A stretch of DNA of 64,000 nt, from the NCBI GenBank assembly GCA_963739385.1, contig CAVUAI010000034.1, positions 75,905-139,904 on the forward strand. The letters are read 5' to 3'. The notes under the pieces were generated by a model. The model had not been told where the DNA came from, did no database searches, and was given only the letters and a program-made list of their open reading frames with translations. Made by a program: the position numbers and the translations under genes. This document shows, one piece after another, positions 52,756-60,518 of this stretch (positions are counted from its first letter, which is position 1; each line of letters opens with the position of its first letter). Source of the DNA: VAZQ01 sp963739385 (GTDB lineage Bacteria > Pseudomonadota > Alphaproteobacteria > Rhizobiales > Xanthobacteraceae).

Positions 52756-55194
52756 TTACCCAAAAAGGAAGTCGTTCGGATCAATGGCTGCTCCGTTGTT
52801 GAATGTGATGAACTCATTGTGCGCGTCTAGGCCGGAGTGGATCTGCCACTGATCGGTCGTGCCAACTTGCGTGAATGTGGCGCCCTGTGCTGCCGTCCCG
52901 AAGCCGACGAACGACAGCGCATCGCCTACCGCCCCGTCGTTGCCGGCGAAGTCGACGACAGAGTCTCCGTTCGCCTGCCCGGCGTGGAAAACGAAGGTGT
53001 CGTTGCCGGCATTGCCCGTGAGCGCATCGGCACCCGCTCCGCCATTGAGCGTGTTGTCGCCCGAATTGCCGAAGATGCTGTTGTCGAGCGCATTGCCGGT
53101 GCCGGAGAGGTTTCCGGCGCCTTGCAGCACCAGGGCCTCCACGTTCGCCGTCAGAGCGTAGTTGACCGAGGCAAATACCGCGTCCGTGCCTTCATTGGCA
53201 TTCTCGAACACCACATCGCCGGCGTTATCGACAAAATAGGTGTCGTTGCTGGCACCCCCCAGCATCCTGTCGGCGCCGCCCGCCCCATTAAGCAGGTTGT
53301 TGCCGGCATTGCCGTAGAGGGTGTTCGCCTGGTTGTTGCCGTAACCCTGGAAATCGCCGCTTCCCTGCATCACCAGCGTCTCGACGTCCGCGGCAAGCCC
53401 GTAGTGGCAGAACGCGAACACCGCGTCGCTGCCCTCGTTGGCGATCTCGAAGCAGGAGTCGCTCGGATCGTCGACAAAATAGGTGTCATTGCCGGCGCCG
53501 CCCACCATCAGGTCGATACCGCCGCCGCCGTTGAGCAGGTTGTTCCCGGCGTTGCCGTAGATCACGTTGGCCTGGCTGTTGCCGTAGCCTTGTAAATCCG
53601 CATTGCCCTCCAGGATCACGTTTTCGACGTTGGCCGACAGCGTGAAATGGACGGCCGAAAAAATCGTGTCATTGCCTTCGCCCGGGTTCTCGAGCACGGC
53701 ATCGCCGGCGTTGTCGACGAAATAGGTCTCGTTGCCGAGCCCGCCCACCATGGTATCGGCGCCGGCGCCGCCATTGATCAGGTTGCTGCCGGAATTGCCG
53801 ATGATGGTGTTCGCGAGGTCGTTACCGTAGCCCTGCAGGTCGGCATTCCCTTGCAGCGTCAGGTTCTCGAAATTCGGCGGTAGCCCGTAGTGGATCGACG
53901 CGTTGACGGTGTCTACTCCGTCGTTGGCATTCTCGATCACCACGTCGCCCGGGTTGTCGACGAAGTAGGTGTCGTTGCCGGCGTCGCCATTGAGGGTGTC
54001 GTTGCCGGCGCCGCCATTGAGGGTGTCGTTGCCAGAACCACCGTCGAGAGTATTGGCCGCGCTGTTCCCGAGCAGCAGATTGTCGAGCGCATTGCCGAAG
54101 AGCGTGAAGGTGTCCCCGCCCGTAACTGTCCCGTTCTCGACGTTATCGGGGAGCGTATACCTTCCGACGATGCCCGCGCGCTGAACATAGACTGTGTCGA
54201 TACCTTCGCCCGCCGCTTCGGTGACCTGGTCGTAGGCGAACCGGAGCAGGATTGGATCGGTTCTGTGGACGTCTTGAAGGGTGTAGCTGTCGTTGCCTAG
54301 ACCGCCGGCGAGCGTGTCTGCACCCGAGCCGCCGTTGATGAAGTCCTGGAATTGGGAGCCGGTCAGCGAGTTGTCGCCCGAAGTACCGTTGATTGTCAGG
54401 CGCGTGAGAACACCTTGAAGGCCCGAGAGGTCGACGAATGAAGAACCGTACAAAATCAACTCGCAATGACCGCCGCCCCTTACCTCCCTGAAGCCCGCGT
54501 TGAAGAATTGCGCCGCGCTGAGCGTCGTCGTCCCGATGTTGAGATCAAGTCTTTCGAGGTTGTTCAGCGTTATGCTGGAGAAGTCGAAGTCCTGAAGAGA
54601 TGCAACATCAACCCGGAGTATGTCTTCGCCGGCTCCCCCGTCCACCGATTCGCCCGCGACGACCTCCGACATGGAGGCATATTTGAACACGTCATTTCCA
54701 CTGCCCCCTGCAAGGTTGTCTGCGTCGGGGCCGCCGTTGATAGTGTCATCCCCCTCGTCCCCTGCAAGGTTGTCTGCGCCGAGGCCGCCGTTGATAGTGT
54801 CATTCCCCCCGCCCCCTACAAGGATGTCCGCGCCGCCGTGGCCGTCGATGATGTCCCCGGTCGATGAGCCAATGATGAAGTCGGCGAAATCGCTGCCTTC
54901 GATTGTGACGTTGTAACGGTCGTTACCAGCATTGTTATTGAACGTCCAGTTCGCCGCGGAGAACCCGACCCCGGAGCCGGAGCCAACCGCAGTCACCACG
55001 ATCCCGTGAACGTCCGCGATGCGGGACTCGGAGATAAACTCAACGCCGCTTGAGATCTGCACGTCATCGAACTGCTCGGGGCTGAAGGTGGCCGTGGCGA
55101 ATGCTGGGTCGCTTTCAAAGAAATTGATTGTCGTGATGTTGCTGAGGGGGTCGAACCGATAGTCATGAGAGGCGTTAACGCGCAGCGTTGCCAT
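52756..55194 (-). CDS. RTX (hemolysin-type calcium-binding) repeat protein
   Basis: 812 residues, no Sec signal, rich in GGxGNDTxxG nonapeptides that bind Ca2+ and fold into beta-rolls. Layout: N-terminal non-repeat domain (about 1-110), first RTX cluster (HGGADILVGGGGNDTINGG), a spacer (about 190-300), then four tandem 80-81 residue modules each with NDTYFVDN...G.D.V.A...Y.L..N.E.L.LQG. The C-terminus (NDTFVFHAGQANGDSVVDF...DPNDFLFG) is the type I secretion signal type. No HlyB/HlyD/TolC genes are present, so it must use an unlinked secretion system. Role unknown; extracellular matrix or adhesion is likely. Confidence 0.92.
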   Translation of the reverse strand: MATLRVNASHDYRFDPLSNITTINFFESDPAFATATFSPEQFDDVQISSGVEFISESRIADVHGIVVTAVGSGSGVGFSAANWTFNNNAGNDRYNVTIEGSDFADFIIGSSTGDIIDGHGGADILVGGGGNDTINGGLGADNLAGDEGDDTINGGPDADNLAGGSGNDVFKYASMSEVVAGESVDGGAGEDILRVDVASLQDFDFSSITLNNLERLDLNIGTTTLSAAQFFNAGFREVRGGGHCELILYGSSFVDLSGLQGVLTRLTINGTSGDNSLTGSQFQDFINGGSGADTLAGGLGNDSYTLQDVHRTDPILLRFAYDQVTEAAGEGIDTVYVQRAGIVGRYTLPDNVENGTVTGGDTFTLFGNALDNLLLGNSAANTLDGGSGNDTLNGGAGNDTLNGDAGNDTYFVDNPGDVVIENANDGVDTVNASIHYGLPPNFENLTLQGNADLQGYGNDLANTIIGNSGSNLINGGAGADTMVGGLGNETYFVDNAGDAVLENPGEGNDTIFSAVHFTLSANVENVILEGNADLQGYGNSQANVIYGNAGNNLLNGGGGIDLMVGGAGNDTYFVDDPSDSCFEIANEGSDAVFAFCHYGLAADVETLVMQGSGDFQGYGNNQANTLYGNAGNNLLNGAGGADRMLGGASNDTYFVDNAGDVVFENANEGTDAVFASVNYALTANVEALVLQGAGNLSGTGNALDNSIFGNSGDNTLNGGAGADALTGNAGNDTFVFHAGQANGDSVVDFAGNDGAVGDALSFVGFGTAAQGATFTQVGTTDQWQIHSGLDAHNEFITFNNGAAIDPNDFLFG
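53020..53985 (-). repeat. Tandem ~243-bp modules inside the RTX gene
   Basis: Four in-frame copies of an 80-81 residue unit, seen from the recurring complement of TYFVD at about 53231, 53474, 53717 and 53956, a spacing of about 240-243 bp. Units differ by many substitutions, so the duplication is not recent. Confidence 0.8.
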
Positions 55195-55270
55195 CGAACT
55201 CTCCCTTGTCTCGAGCCTCGCGCCGCTTGCGCGCCGGCTCTGCTGCGCCCCCCTGTTTGGCTAGCGATGT

Positions 55271-55390
55271 GTACGGCGCAACATCGGCCTGCGTCTCGCC
55301 AGCGGCAAGGCGCTGGATGGCTTCCTGGCGCTGGCGCGGCGTCATCTTGCGCGGACGGCCGCGACGGCCCGCGAAAGGGCGGCCACCCGA
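55271..55390 (-). pseudogene. Recombinase (resolvase-type) HTH remnant
   Basis: Minus-strand frame reads GRRGRPRKMTPRQRQEAIQR then LAAGETQADVA before diverging. GRP-K-LTPxQRQEAxxRxxAGE-xxDIA is the C-terminal DNA-binding part of serine recombinases. The catalytic domain is absent. It lies between the RTX gene and tRNA-Ser, suggesting a former mobile element. Confidence 0.6.
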
Positions 55391-55699
55391 GCGCCAAATC
55401 AAAGTGTTAGTCCTGGACACGCGAGGGAGTGTGATCTGGTTCACAGGCCACTTGGAGAAACTACATCCGCCCCCTCGCGATCCCTTAGCCTGGAACCCGG
55501 TTCGATGTGTTAGGAACAGAGGGTGGGCGGCCCCCTGAAATTGCTTATGAGCACCGCGATGATGTCGTGGCGCCAGCACTCCACTTAGGCGGGAAGCGAG
55601 CGGCAGACGTGTACAGACGCCGGCAGCGATATAATGCCGATGTAATGGGGATAAGTTCAGACGTCGATGGACACAGGCAGACGGCTGTAGACCAGAGAT

Positions 55700-55789
55700 T
55701 GGCGGAAGGGGTGGGATTCGAACCCACGAGGGGCTTGCACCCCTGGCGGTTTTCAAGACCGCTGCCTTAAACCACTCGGCCACCCTTCC
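55700..55789 (-). tRNA. tRNA-Ser (anticodon TGA), CCA encoded
   Basis: On the minus strand the gene begins GGAAGGGTGGCCGAGTGG at 55789, has the anticodon loop CTTGAAA (TGA), a long variable arm (AGGGGTGCAAGCCCCT), the T-arm GTGGGTTCGAATCCCAC, the acceptor 3' strand CCCTTCC and an encoded CCA at 55702-55700. Acceptor, D, anticodon, variable and T stems all pair. A spurious open frame starting MAEWFKAAVLKTARG covers it and should not be annotated. Confidence 0.97.
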
Positions 55790-56118
55790 ACACTAGCCAG
55801 AAACAAATACTTAGGTGCGATCGCTTACAGAACAACGTGAACATTGGCAGCCAGTTGGCACCCTGACCCCTATTTCAAGTTAACGGCGCGCAAAACTCGC
55901 ACAAGCGGCGGCGCTGAAATATGGGCGGGACCGCAGTTCGATTATCCGGTGCTGCCGAGCGAGGCTCTCGCGGCCGAATTCTGGATCACCTCGAAAAGCC
56001 GTGCGACTGGACGCGCTGGCCAGCCGAAAGCAGTGACGCGCCCACGCGGCCGGTAGGGAATCCATTAACCGCCCGTCAACCATCGGCGCGCACGTTGCCG
56101 GGCGACGGGGTAAGGGAC

Positions 56119-56343
56119 ATGCCAGACAACATCCCTCCGTGGTCAGGCAGCGATGCCATGGACCGGCTGCGGGTCGCCATCGAGAACCATCAAAAGGCCA
56201 CTGAACGGCAGACCGGCACGACGCGCTGGCTGACGTGGGTCATGACGACTCTAACGATCTTGATGACAGTCCCCACCGTCGTCCAGATTTGGCGTGCGTA
56301 CTCTGAAATTTGGCCGGTCGTTCGTGTCTGGCGTCCGTGGTAG
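56119..56343 (+). CDS. Small membrane protein of unknown function
   Basis: 74 residues from ATG 56119, with a weak AAGGGA 3-8 nt upstream. Amphipathic N-terminus (DRLRVAIENHQKATERQTGT), then one membrane helix TWVMTTLTILMTVPTVVQIW and a short tail. No named family recognised; similar one-helix proteins occur in phage and genomic islands. Lies inside the tRNA-bracketed segment. Confidence 0.5.
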   Translation: MPDNIPPWSGSDAMDRLRVAIENHQKATERQTGTTRWLTWVMTTLTILMTVPTVVQIWRAYSEIWPVVRVWRPW

Positions 56344-56465
56344 TTGGATGCTTGTGTTATGGCTTGCATGGTCCCGTGAAAAGTCAGCCATTATTCTCGC
56401 CGCCAGATCTTCGCGAGCGACGCGCTTGAGGATCAGGCTCACGGAAGGCTGCCGACCGCCGTCAG

Positions 56466-56738
56466 CTATCTTATGCAGTTGCGTCCGCTACCACTGAGAC
56501 GTGCTCCAGGCGGGCATTCTATCCCGTTCGGTCCGAAAGTCGGCTTGCCTACTTTTTGCTTCGACCCAGCAACTGCGCATCCTCCTTCTCTGGTTCGGGG
56601 GACACCTCTGCCGCATCCCGGCGCAACCAGCACAATGAAGGCTTCATGGATTTGACGCGGTGATCCGGGGAAGGCATCCACATCAGAACGACAAATCAAG
56701 ATCGGTATGCTAGCAACGATCGCCAAAGCGACTCTCAT
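56466..56738 (-). CDS. Possible small secreted cysteine-containing protein
   Basis: 90 residues from ATG 56738 with GGAGGG 5-6 nt upstream, a strong ribosome site. The start MRVALAIVASIPILICRSDV resembles a Sec signal. The tail GPNGIECPPGARLSGSGRNC has a C-x..C pattern common in small exported rhizobial proteins. The middle is low in recognisable features. Confidence 0.4.
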   Translation of the reverse strand: MRVALAIVASIPILICRSDVDAFPGSPRQIHEAFIVLVAPGCGRGVPRTREGGCAVAGSKQKVGKPTFGPNGIECPPGARLSGSGRNCIR

Positions 56739-56804
56739 CTGGTCCCTCCATGTCGGGGCTCGACAAGCTCGGCCTATCTTGGACGCGCTAGCGCGCTACC
56801 GGCC

Positions 56805-57329
56805 TCAGAAATTGTGAATTTCGACATCCTTGCACGCCGTTTCAGAAGCGAACCCAAGCAGTGACCCGCCATTGATGCAAAGTGTTATTTTGGTGGGCGT
56901 GTAGAGAATGTATGCGTTGACACCGTTGTTACTGGCCGTTCCATCATGAATAACCGGCCCCGTTGCGCGAGTGGAAATATCTATGATCGATGGATGTGGT
57001 ATGCCTAGTCCCGGTTGAATGAAGCATTGATTGACCGTGATGCCGCCAACATGTGTCGGATTGACGAAGCGAACCAACGGTGAGGTGGTAGACCCCGTCC
57101 TTTGATAGCGAAGGGCTATCGCGGCGCGACAAGAAAGCCGACGATCTAAAGCAGGGTCAATGATGAGAATGTTGAACATACATTGCACGACCGGATTCGC
57201 CGCAGCCCTGTTAGAAGCAGTGCAGCCGACCTGTTGCGATAAGATAGTCGCCGGTTGGGCGAATGCGGGAGACGCGGCGAAACCAACAGCAAGTAGAAAG
57301 AATGCGATCAAGCTGGTCATAAGGCGCAT
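56805..57329 (-). CDS. Secreted protein of unknown function
   Basis: 174 residues with a clear Sec signal (MRLMTSLIAFFLLAVGFAAS ending SPAFAQ). Mature part has five Cys (VGCTASN, VVQCMFN, LSCRAAI, NQCFIQP, TLCINGG, ACKDVE) spaced for disulfides, and a beta-rich pattern. No family recognised. Same strand as its small neighbours at 56466 and 57365. Confidence 0.6.
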   Translation of the reverse strand: MRLMTSLIAFFLLAVGFAASPAFAQPATILSQQVGCTASNRAAANPVVQCMFNILIIDPALDRRLSCRAAIALRYQRTGSTTSPLVRFVNPTHVGGITVNQCFIQPGLGIPHPSIIDISTRATGPVIHDGTASNNGVNAYILYTPTKITLCINGGSLLGFASETACKDVEIHNF

Positions 57330-57364
57330 GGGGGGCCCTCTCTCTGGTGCTCATTCTGGTTCTG

Positions 57365-57895
57365 CTAGGCGAGCTTAAGCCCGATCGGTCGCATCGTGAG
57401 CGGCATCAGCGGTCCTGATCGTCCGCATCGATGTCGGTCATGAAGCCCGCGGGCAGTAGCGGGCGCTCGCCGTCGGCGGGCACGTTGCAATTTGGGCACG
57501 GCGCGCCGCAGGTCCGTGCCGTCAAGCTCCGGCAGATCGGATCCAACCGGGGGCCGGCCGCGCACGGTCGGTGGCGACGCGAGGCTGAACGCGATGACGG
57601 TGCTGCACGACGGAACAGGCATGGCCCCTCGACAGGAGCCGCAGCCCTTAAGGGCGATCCCTTCGGCAAGACCCAGCGGCGTGGTCAGGCCGCTCGACGA
57701 GATGAAATCGCTAGCCGCAAATTTTTCGAGTTCGACGGTCTCGAGGGCCAAGTCGCGCCAGCGGTCGCGAGACTGGCGCAGGTCGTCGATGCAGGCCTGA
57801 AGATCGCGAATCATCGCTTCGTGATGAAGGCAAGCGGCGCATCTGGTTTTTGGCCTGCTGGCCGCGATGGCGTGGGCGTGAGAGAAAATGGTCAT
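57365..57895 (-). CDS. Hypothetical protein, possibly frameshifted
   Basis: From ATG 57895 the frame reads MTIFSHAHAIAASRPKTRCA, then a coiled-coil-like MIRDLQACIDDLRQSRDRWRD. The latter half turns Arg-rich, while the neighbouring frame (to 57406) reads CGAPCPNCNVPADGERPLLP then AGFMTDIDADDQDR, which looks more protein-like. A frameshift near 57500-57560, or two adjoining small genes, would explain this. Function unknown. Confidence 0.35.
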   Translation of the reverse strand: MTIFSHAHAIAASRPKTRCAACLHHEAMIRDLQACIDDLRQSRDRWRDLALETVELEKFAASDFISSSGLTTPLGLAEGIALKGCGSCRGAMPVPSCSTVIAFSLASPPTVRGRPPVGSDLPELDGTDLRRAVPKLQRARRRRAPATARGLHDRHRCGRSGPLMPLTMRPIGLKLA

Positions 57896-58105
57896 GGCTG
57901 GCACCCGAACAGGATTCGGTGACGTGGTCGGCTCCAATGGAGCGTGGCACCGTATGGTTGCCGCGCGGTTAACGGAACATTCGGCAGGGTGAACCCGGCA
58001 CCGGCAGATGCGGGGAAAGAAAAGGTTGAAGGAATGCTATCAAGCGGTTGAAAATAAACCGTCATAGGGAAAATAGCGGGGGACGGCGGGACAGCCTCAT
58101 ACGCG

Positions 58106-58139
58106 CATCAAGACCGCTGCCCTAGACACTCGGGCGCCC
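58106..58139 (-). other. Partial tRNA-Ser copy (5' half)
   Basis: Minus strand reads GGGCGCCCGAGTGTCTAGGG then CAGCGGTCTTGATG, matching the 5' half of the tRNA-Ser at 55789 through the anticodon (shared GGCAGCGGTCTTGA, 14 bp). The 3' half is missing. Could be the other end of an integrated segment or a simple duplication. 57896-58276 otherwise holds nothing recognised. Confidence 0.55.
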
Positions 58140-58276
58140 TCGCCGGACCGCAAGCTCACGGCGCTCGCGCAATCCTCGGTGCCGAGGGGCGCCCATACTT
58201 ATCGGACCGCGGATCAGATCGATCGATGCGCGATCCGCCGCGGCCCGTTGGCAGCACGGTTGTGCGGATGCCAGCC

Positions 58277-58702
58277 TCAATCCGTCAAGCTCGCGTCCAG
58301 CGTGATATCCGCCTTGAGAAGCTTGGAGACCGGGCAACCCGCCTTGGCCTTGGCGGCGAGCTCCTGAAACCTGGCCTCGTCCGCGCCGGGAATCCTGGCC
58401 TCCAGCGTCAGGTGCACGCTGGTGATGGCGAAGCCGTCGCTCACCTTCTCGAGCGCGACTTCGGCGACCGTCTCCATGCGCTCGGCGGTGAGACCCGCCT
58501 CGCCCAGAATGAGCGACAGGGCCATGGTGAAGCAGGCGGCATGGGCGGCGCCGATCAGCTCTTCCGGGTTGCTGCCGGGCTTGCCCTCGAACCGGCTGGC
58601 GAAGCCGTATGGATACGCCTGCAAGGCGCCGCTCTTGGTCGAGATGGCGCCCTTGCCATCCTTGATGCCTCCCGACCAGACCGCTGAACCATGAGTTTTC
58701 AT
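58277..58702 (-). CDS. osmC: OsmC-family peroxidase
   Basis: Thiol-dependent peroxidase for organic hydroperoxides. 141 residues from ATG 58702 (MKTHGSAVWSGGIKDGKG); ATG 58708 is rejected because GAGGAG directly touches it, while it sits 6 nt before 58702. The two active-site cysteines are in AAHAACFTMALS and AKAGCPVSKLL, with a further NPEELIGAAHA motif. Full-length OsmC type (not Ohr-like SDGHGC...). Single gene. Confidence 0.92.
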   Translation of the reverse strand: MKTHGSAVWSGGIKDGKGAISTKSGALQAYPYGFASRFEGKPGSNPEELIGAAHAACFTMALSLILGEAGLTAERMETVAEVALEKVSDGFAITSVHLTLEARIPGADEARFQELAAKAKAGCPVSKLLKADITLDASLTD

Positions 58703-58824
58703 CGGCATCTCCTCTTGAGTCGCGTCGTCCGCGCAAGTGCGGAGCGGGGTTGAAGTGCGTGCGGCCGCCCGGTGATTGCGAGCCCGTATCGGCGTTGTCG
58801 CAGCCCGGATGATTTCACGGCCCG

Positions 58825-58866
58825 CAGAAATGAAAACCCGCCAAGGATTGCTCCCGGCGGGCCCAT
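58825..58866 (-). terminator. Rho-independent terminator (minus strand)
   Basis: Read on the minus strand: CCCGCC (58861-58856), 13-nt loop, GGCGGG (58842-58837), then TTTTCATTT. Stem of 6 GC pairs and a U-rich tail. It would end a minus-strand transcript that starts near 58925. Confidence 0.7.
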
Positions 58867-58925
58867 TCGCTCGCTGGCATGGCCGCCACCGGTACATCCG
58901 CGGTTCGGCAGCTCTGTCGCGAACA
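58830..58925 (-). ncRNA. Candidate small RNA between osmC and rimO
   Basis: A promoter-like pair on the minus strand (TTGAAT at 58961-58956, 18-nt spacer, TATAGT at 58937-58932) points to a start near 58925, and a Rho-independent terminator lies at 58866-58830. The transcript would be about 95 nt. It has an ATG-led open frame (MLFATELPNRG...) but no ribosome site. It could be a trans-acting RNA or a leader. No known RNA family matched by eye. Confidence 0.45.
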
Positions 58926-58931
58926 ACATCC

Positions 58932-58961
58932 ACTATATAGGCCGCGATCATGAAAATTCAA
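58932..58961 (-). promoter_or_regulatory. Sigma70-type promoter for the candidate small RNA
   Basis: Minus strand: -35 TTGAAT (58961-58956), 18-bp spacer, -10 TATAGT (58937-58932). Five of six -10 bases match consensus. It faces osmC, but the terminator at 58830 lies between. Confidence 0.45.
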
Positions 58962-59150
58962 TGACGGGGCCGCTGCTTGGAACATGGTTCCATTCCCTTT
59001 CCTGGCCGCCGTGGCCAAGGCGTCACACCCAAGCGCGAGTGGCCTCGCCGCGTTCGAAGCAAAGCGGAGCATCGACCTGCCAGGGTTCGCGACCAGAAGT
59101 CGGGAACAGGCCGCTTGCGGCAGCGGGCGCGCTCGGGTAGCCCCTGCGCC

Positions 59151-60497
59151 ATGGAGAACCCGAAACCGCTGCCGGACGCCCCGCGCGCACCCAAGGTGAG
59201 CTTCGTCTCGCTCGGATGCCCCAAGGCCCTGGTCGACAGCGAGCGCATCATCACCCACCTGCGGGCGGAAGGCTATGAGCTTGCGCGCGCGCACGCGGGT
59301 GCCGACCTGGTGGTGGTCAACACCTGCGGGTTTCTCGACTCCGCGCAGGCGGAATCGCTCGCCGCCATCGGACAGGCGATGCAGGATAACGGCAAGGTGA
59401 TCGTGACCGGGTGCATGGGTGCTGAGCCCGAGACGATCACCGCGCGCTATCCCGGCGTCCTCGCCGTCACCGGACCCCAGCAATACGAAAGCGTCGTCGC
59501 GGCCGTGCACCGCGCGCTGCCGCCGCGGCATGATCCGTTTCTCGACCTCGTGCCGCCCGAAGGCGTCAAGCTTACGCCCCGGCACTACGCCTATCTGAAA
59601 ATCTCGGAAGGCTGCAACAATCGCTGCAGCTTCTGCATCATCCCCAGGCTGCGCGGCGACCTCGTCTCGCGGCCGGCCGCCGACGTCCTGCGCGAAGCCG
59701 AGCGGCTCGTGGCCGCCGGCGTGAAGGAACTCCTGGTCATTTCCCAGGACACCTCGGCCTATGGCGTCGATCTCAAATATGCCGCGAGTCCATGGAAGGG
59801 CCGCGAGGTGCGCGCGAGGTTTCTCGACCTTGCCCGCGAGCTCGGAGAACTGGGCGTCTGGGTGCGGCTGCACTACGTCTACCCCTACCCGCACGTGGAC
59901 GACGTCATCCCTTTGATGGCGGACGGCAAGGTGCTGCCCTATCTCGACATCCCGTTCCAGCACGCGGCGCCCGCGGTGCTCCGCCGCATGAAACGGCCGG
60001 CGGCTCAGGAGAAGACGCTGGAGCGTATCGCGCGCTGGCGCGAGGTGTGCCCCGATCTCACGATCCGCTCGACCTTCATCGTCGGCTTTCCCGGCGAGAC
60101 CGACGACGATTTCCGCCTCCTGCTCGATTGGCTCGATGCGGCGCAGCTCGATCGCGTCGGCTGCTTCCGCTACGAGCCGGTGAAGGGCGCGGTCGCCAAC
60201 GAGCTCGGCCCCGCCGTGCCCGACGCCGTGAAGGAGCAGCGCTGGCACCGTTTCATGCAGCATCAGCAGGCGATCTCGGCGCGGCGGCTCAAGCGAAAGG
60301 TCGGCACCCGCCAGCAGGTGCTCATCGACAGCGTCGGCCCCACCGTCGCCAAGGGCCGCAGCCGCGGCGATGCCCCCGACATCGACGGCGCGGTCTACGT
60401 GGCAAGCCGCCGCCCTTTGCGCGTGGGCGAGATCGCGGCGGTGCGCATCGAGCGCGCGGATGAATACGACCTGCACGGGACGGCGGTGGGGTTCTAG
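59151..60497 (+). CDS. rimO: Ribosomal protein S12 methylthiotransferase RimO
   Basis: Radical-SAM enzyme that methylthiolates Asp of ribosomal protein S12. 448 residues from ATG 59151 (MENPKPLPDAPRAPKVSFVS). UPF0004 domain with Cys ligands in SLGCPKALVDSE, VNTCGFLDSA and VTGCMGAEPE; radical SAM motif EGCNNRCSFCIIP (CxxxCxxC); C-terminal TRAM domain. The SLGCPK start and overall length separate it from MiaB. Confidence 0.96.
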   Translation: MENPKPLPDAPRAPKVSFVSLGCPKALVDSERIITHLRAEGYELARAHAGADLVVVNTCGFLDSAQAESLAAIGQAMQDNGKVIVTGCMGAEPETITARYPGVLAVTGPQQYESVVAAVHRALPPRHDPFLDLVPPEGVKLTPRHYAYLKISEGCNNRCSFCIIPRLRGDLVSRPAADVLREAERLVAAGVKELLVISQDTSAYGVDLKYAASPWKGREVRARFLDLARELGELGVWVRLHYVYPYPHVDDVIPLMADGKVLPYLDIPFQHAAPAVLRRMKRPAAQEKTLERIARWREVCPDLTIRSTFIVGFPGETDDDFRLLLDWLDAAQLDRVGCFRYEPVKGAVANELGPAVPDAVKEQRWHRFMQHQQAISARRLKRKVGTRQQVLIDSVGPTVAKGRSRGDAPDIDGAVYVASRRPLRVGEIAAVRIERADEYDLHGTAVGF

Positions 60498-60518
60498 CCG
60501 GTCGCCCGAGCGCAACGG

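Noticed and set aside
55175..55783. Open frame of 202 codons starting MAEWFKAAVLKTARG
   Set aside because: Its start is the reverse reading of a complete tRNA-Ser; only the recombinase-like scrap near its end is kept as a remnant.
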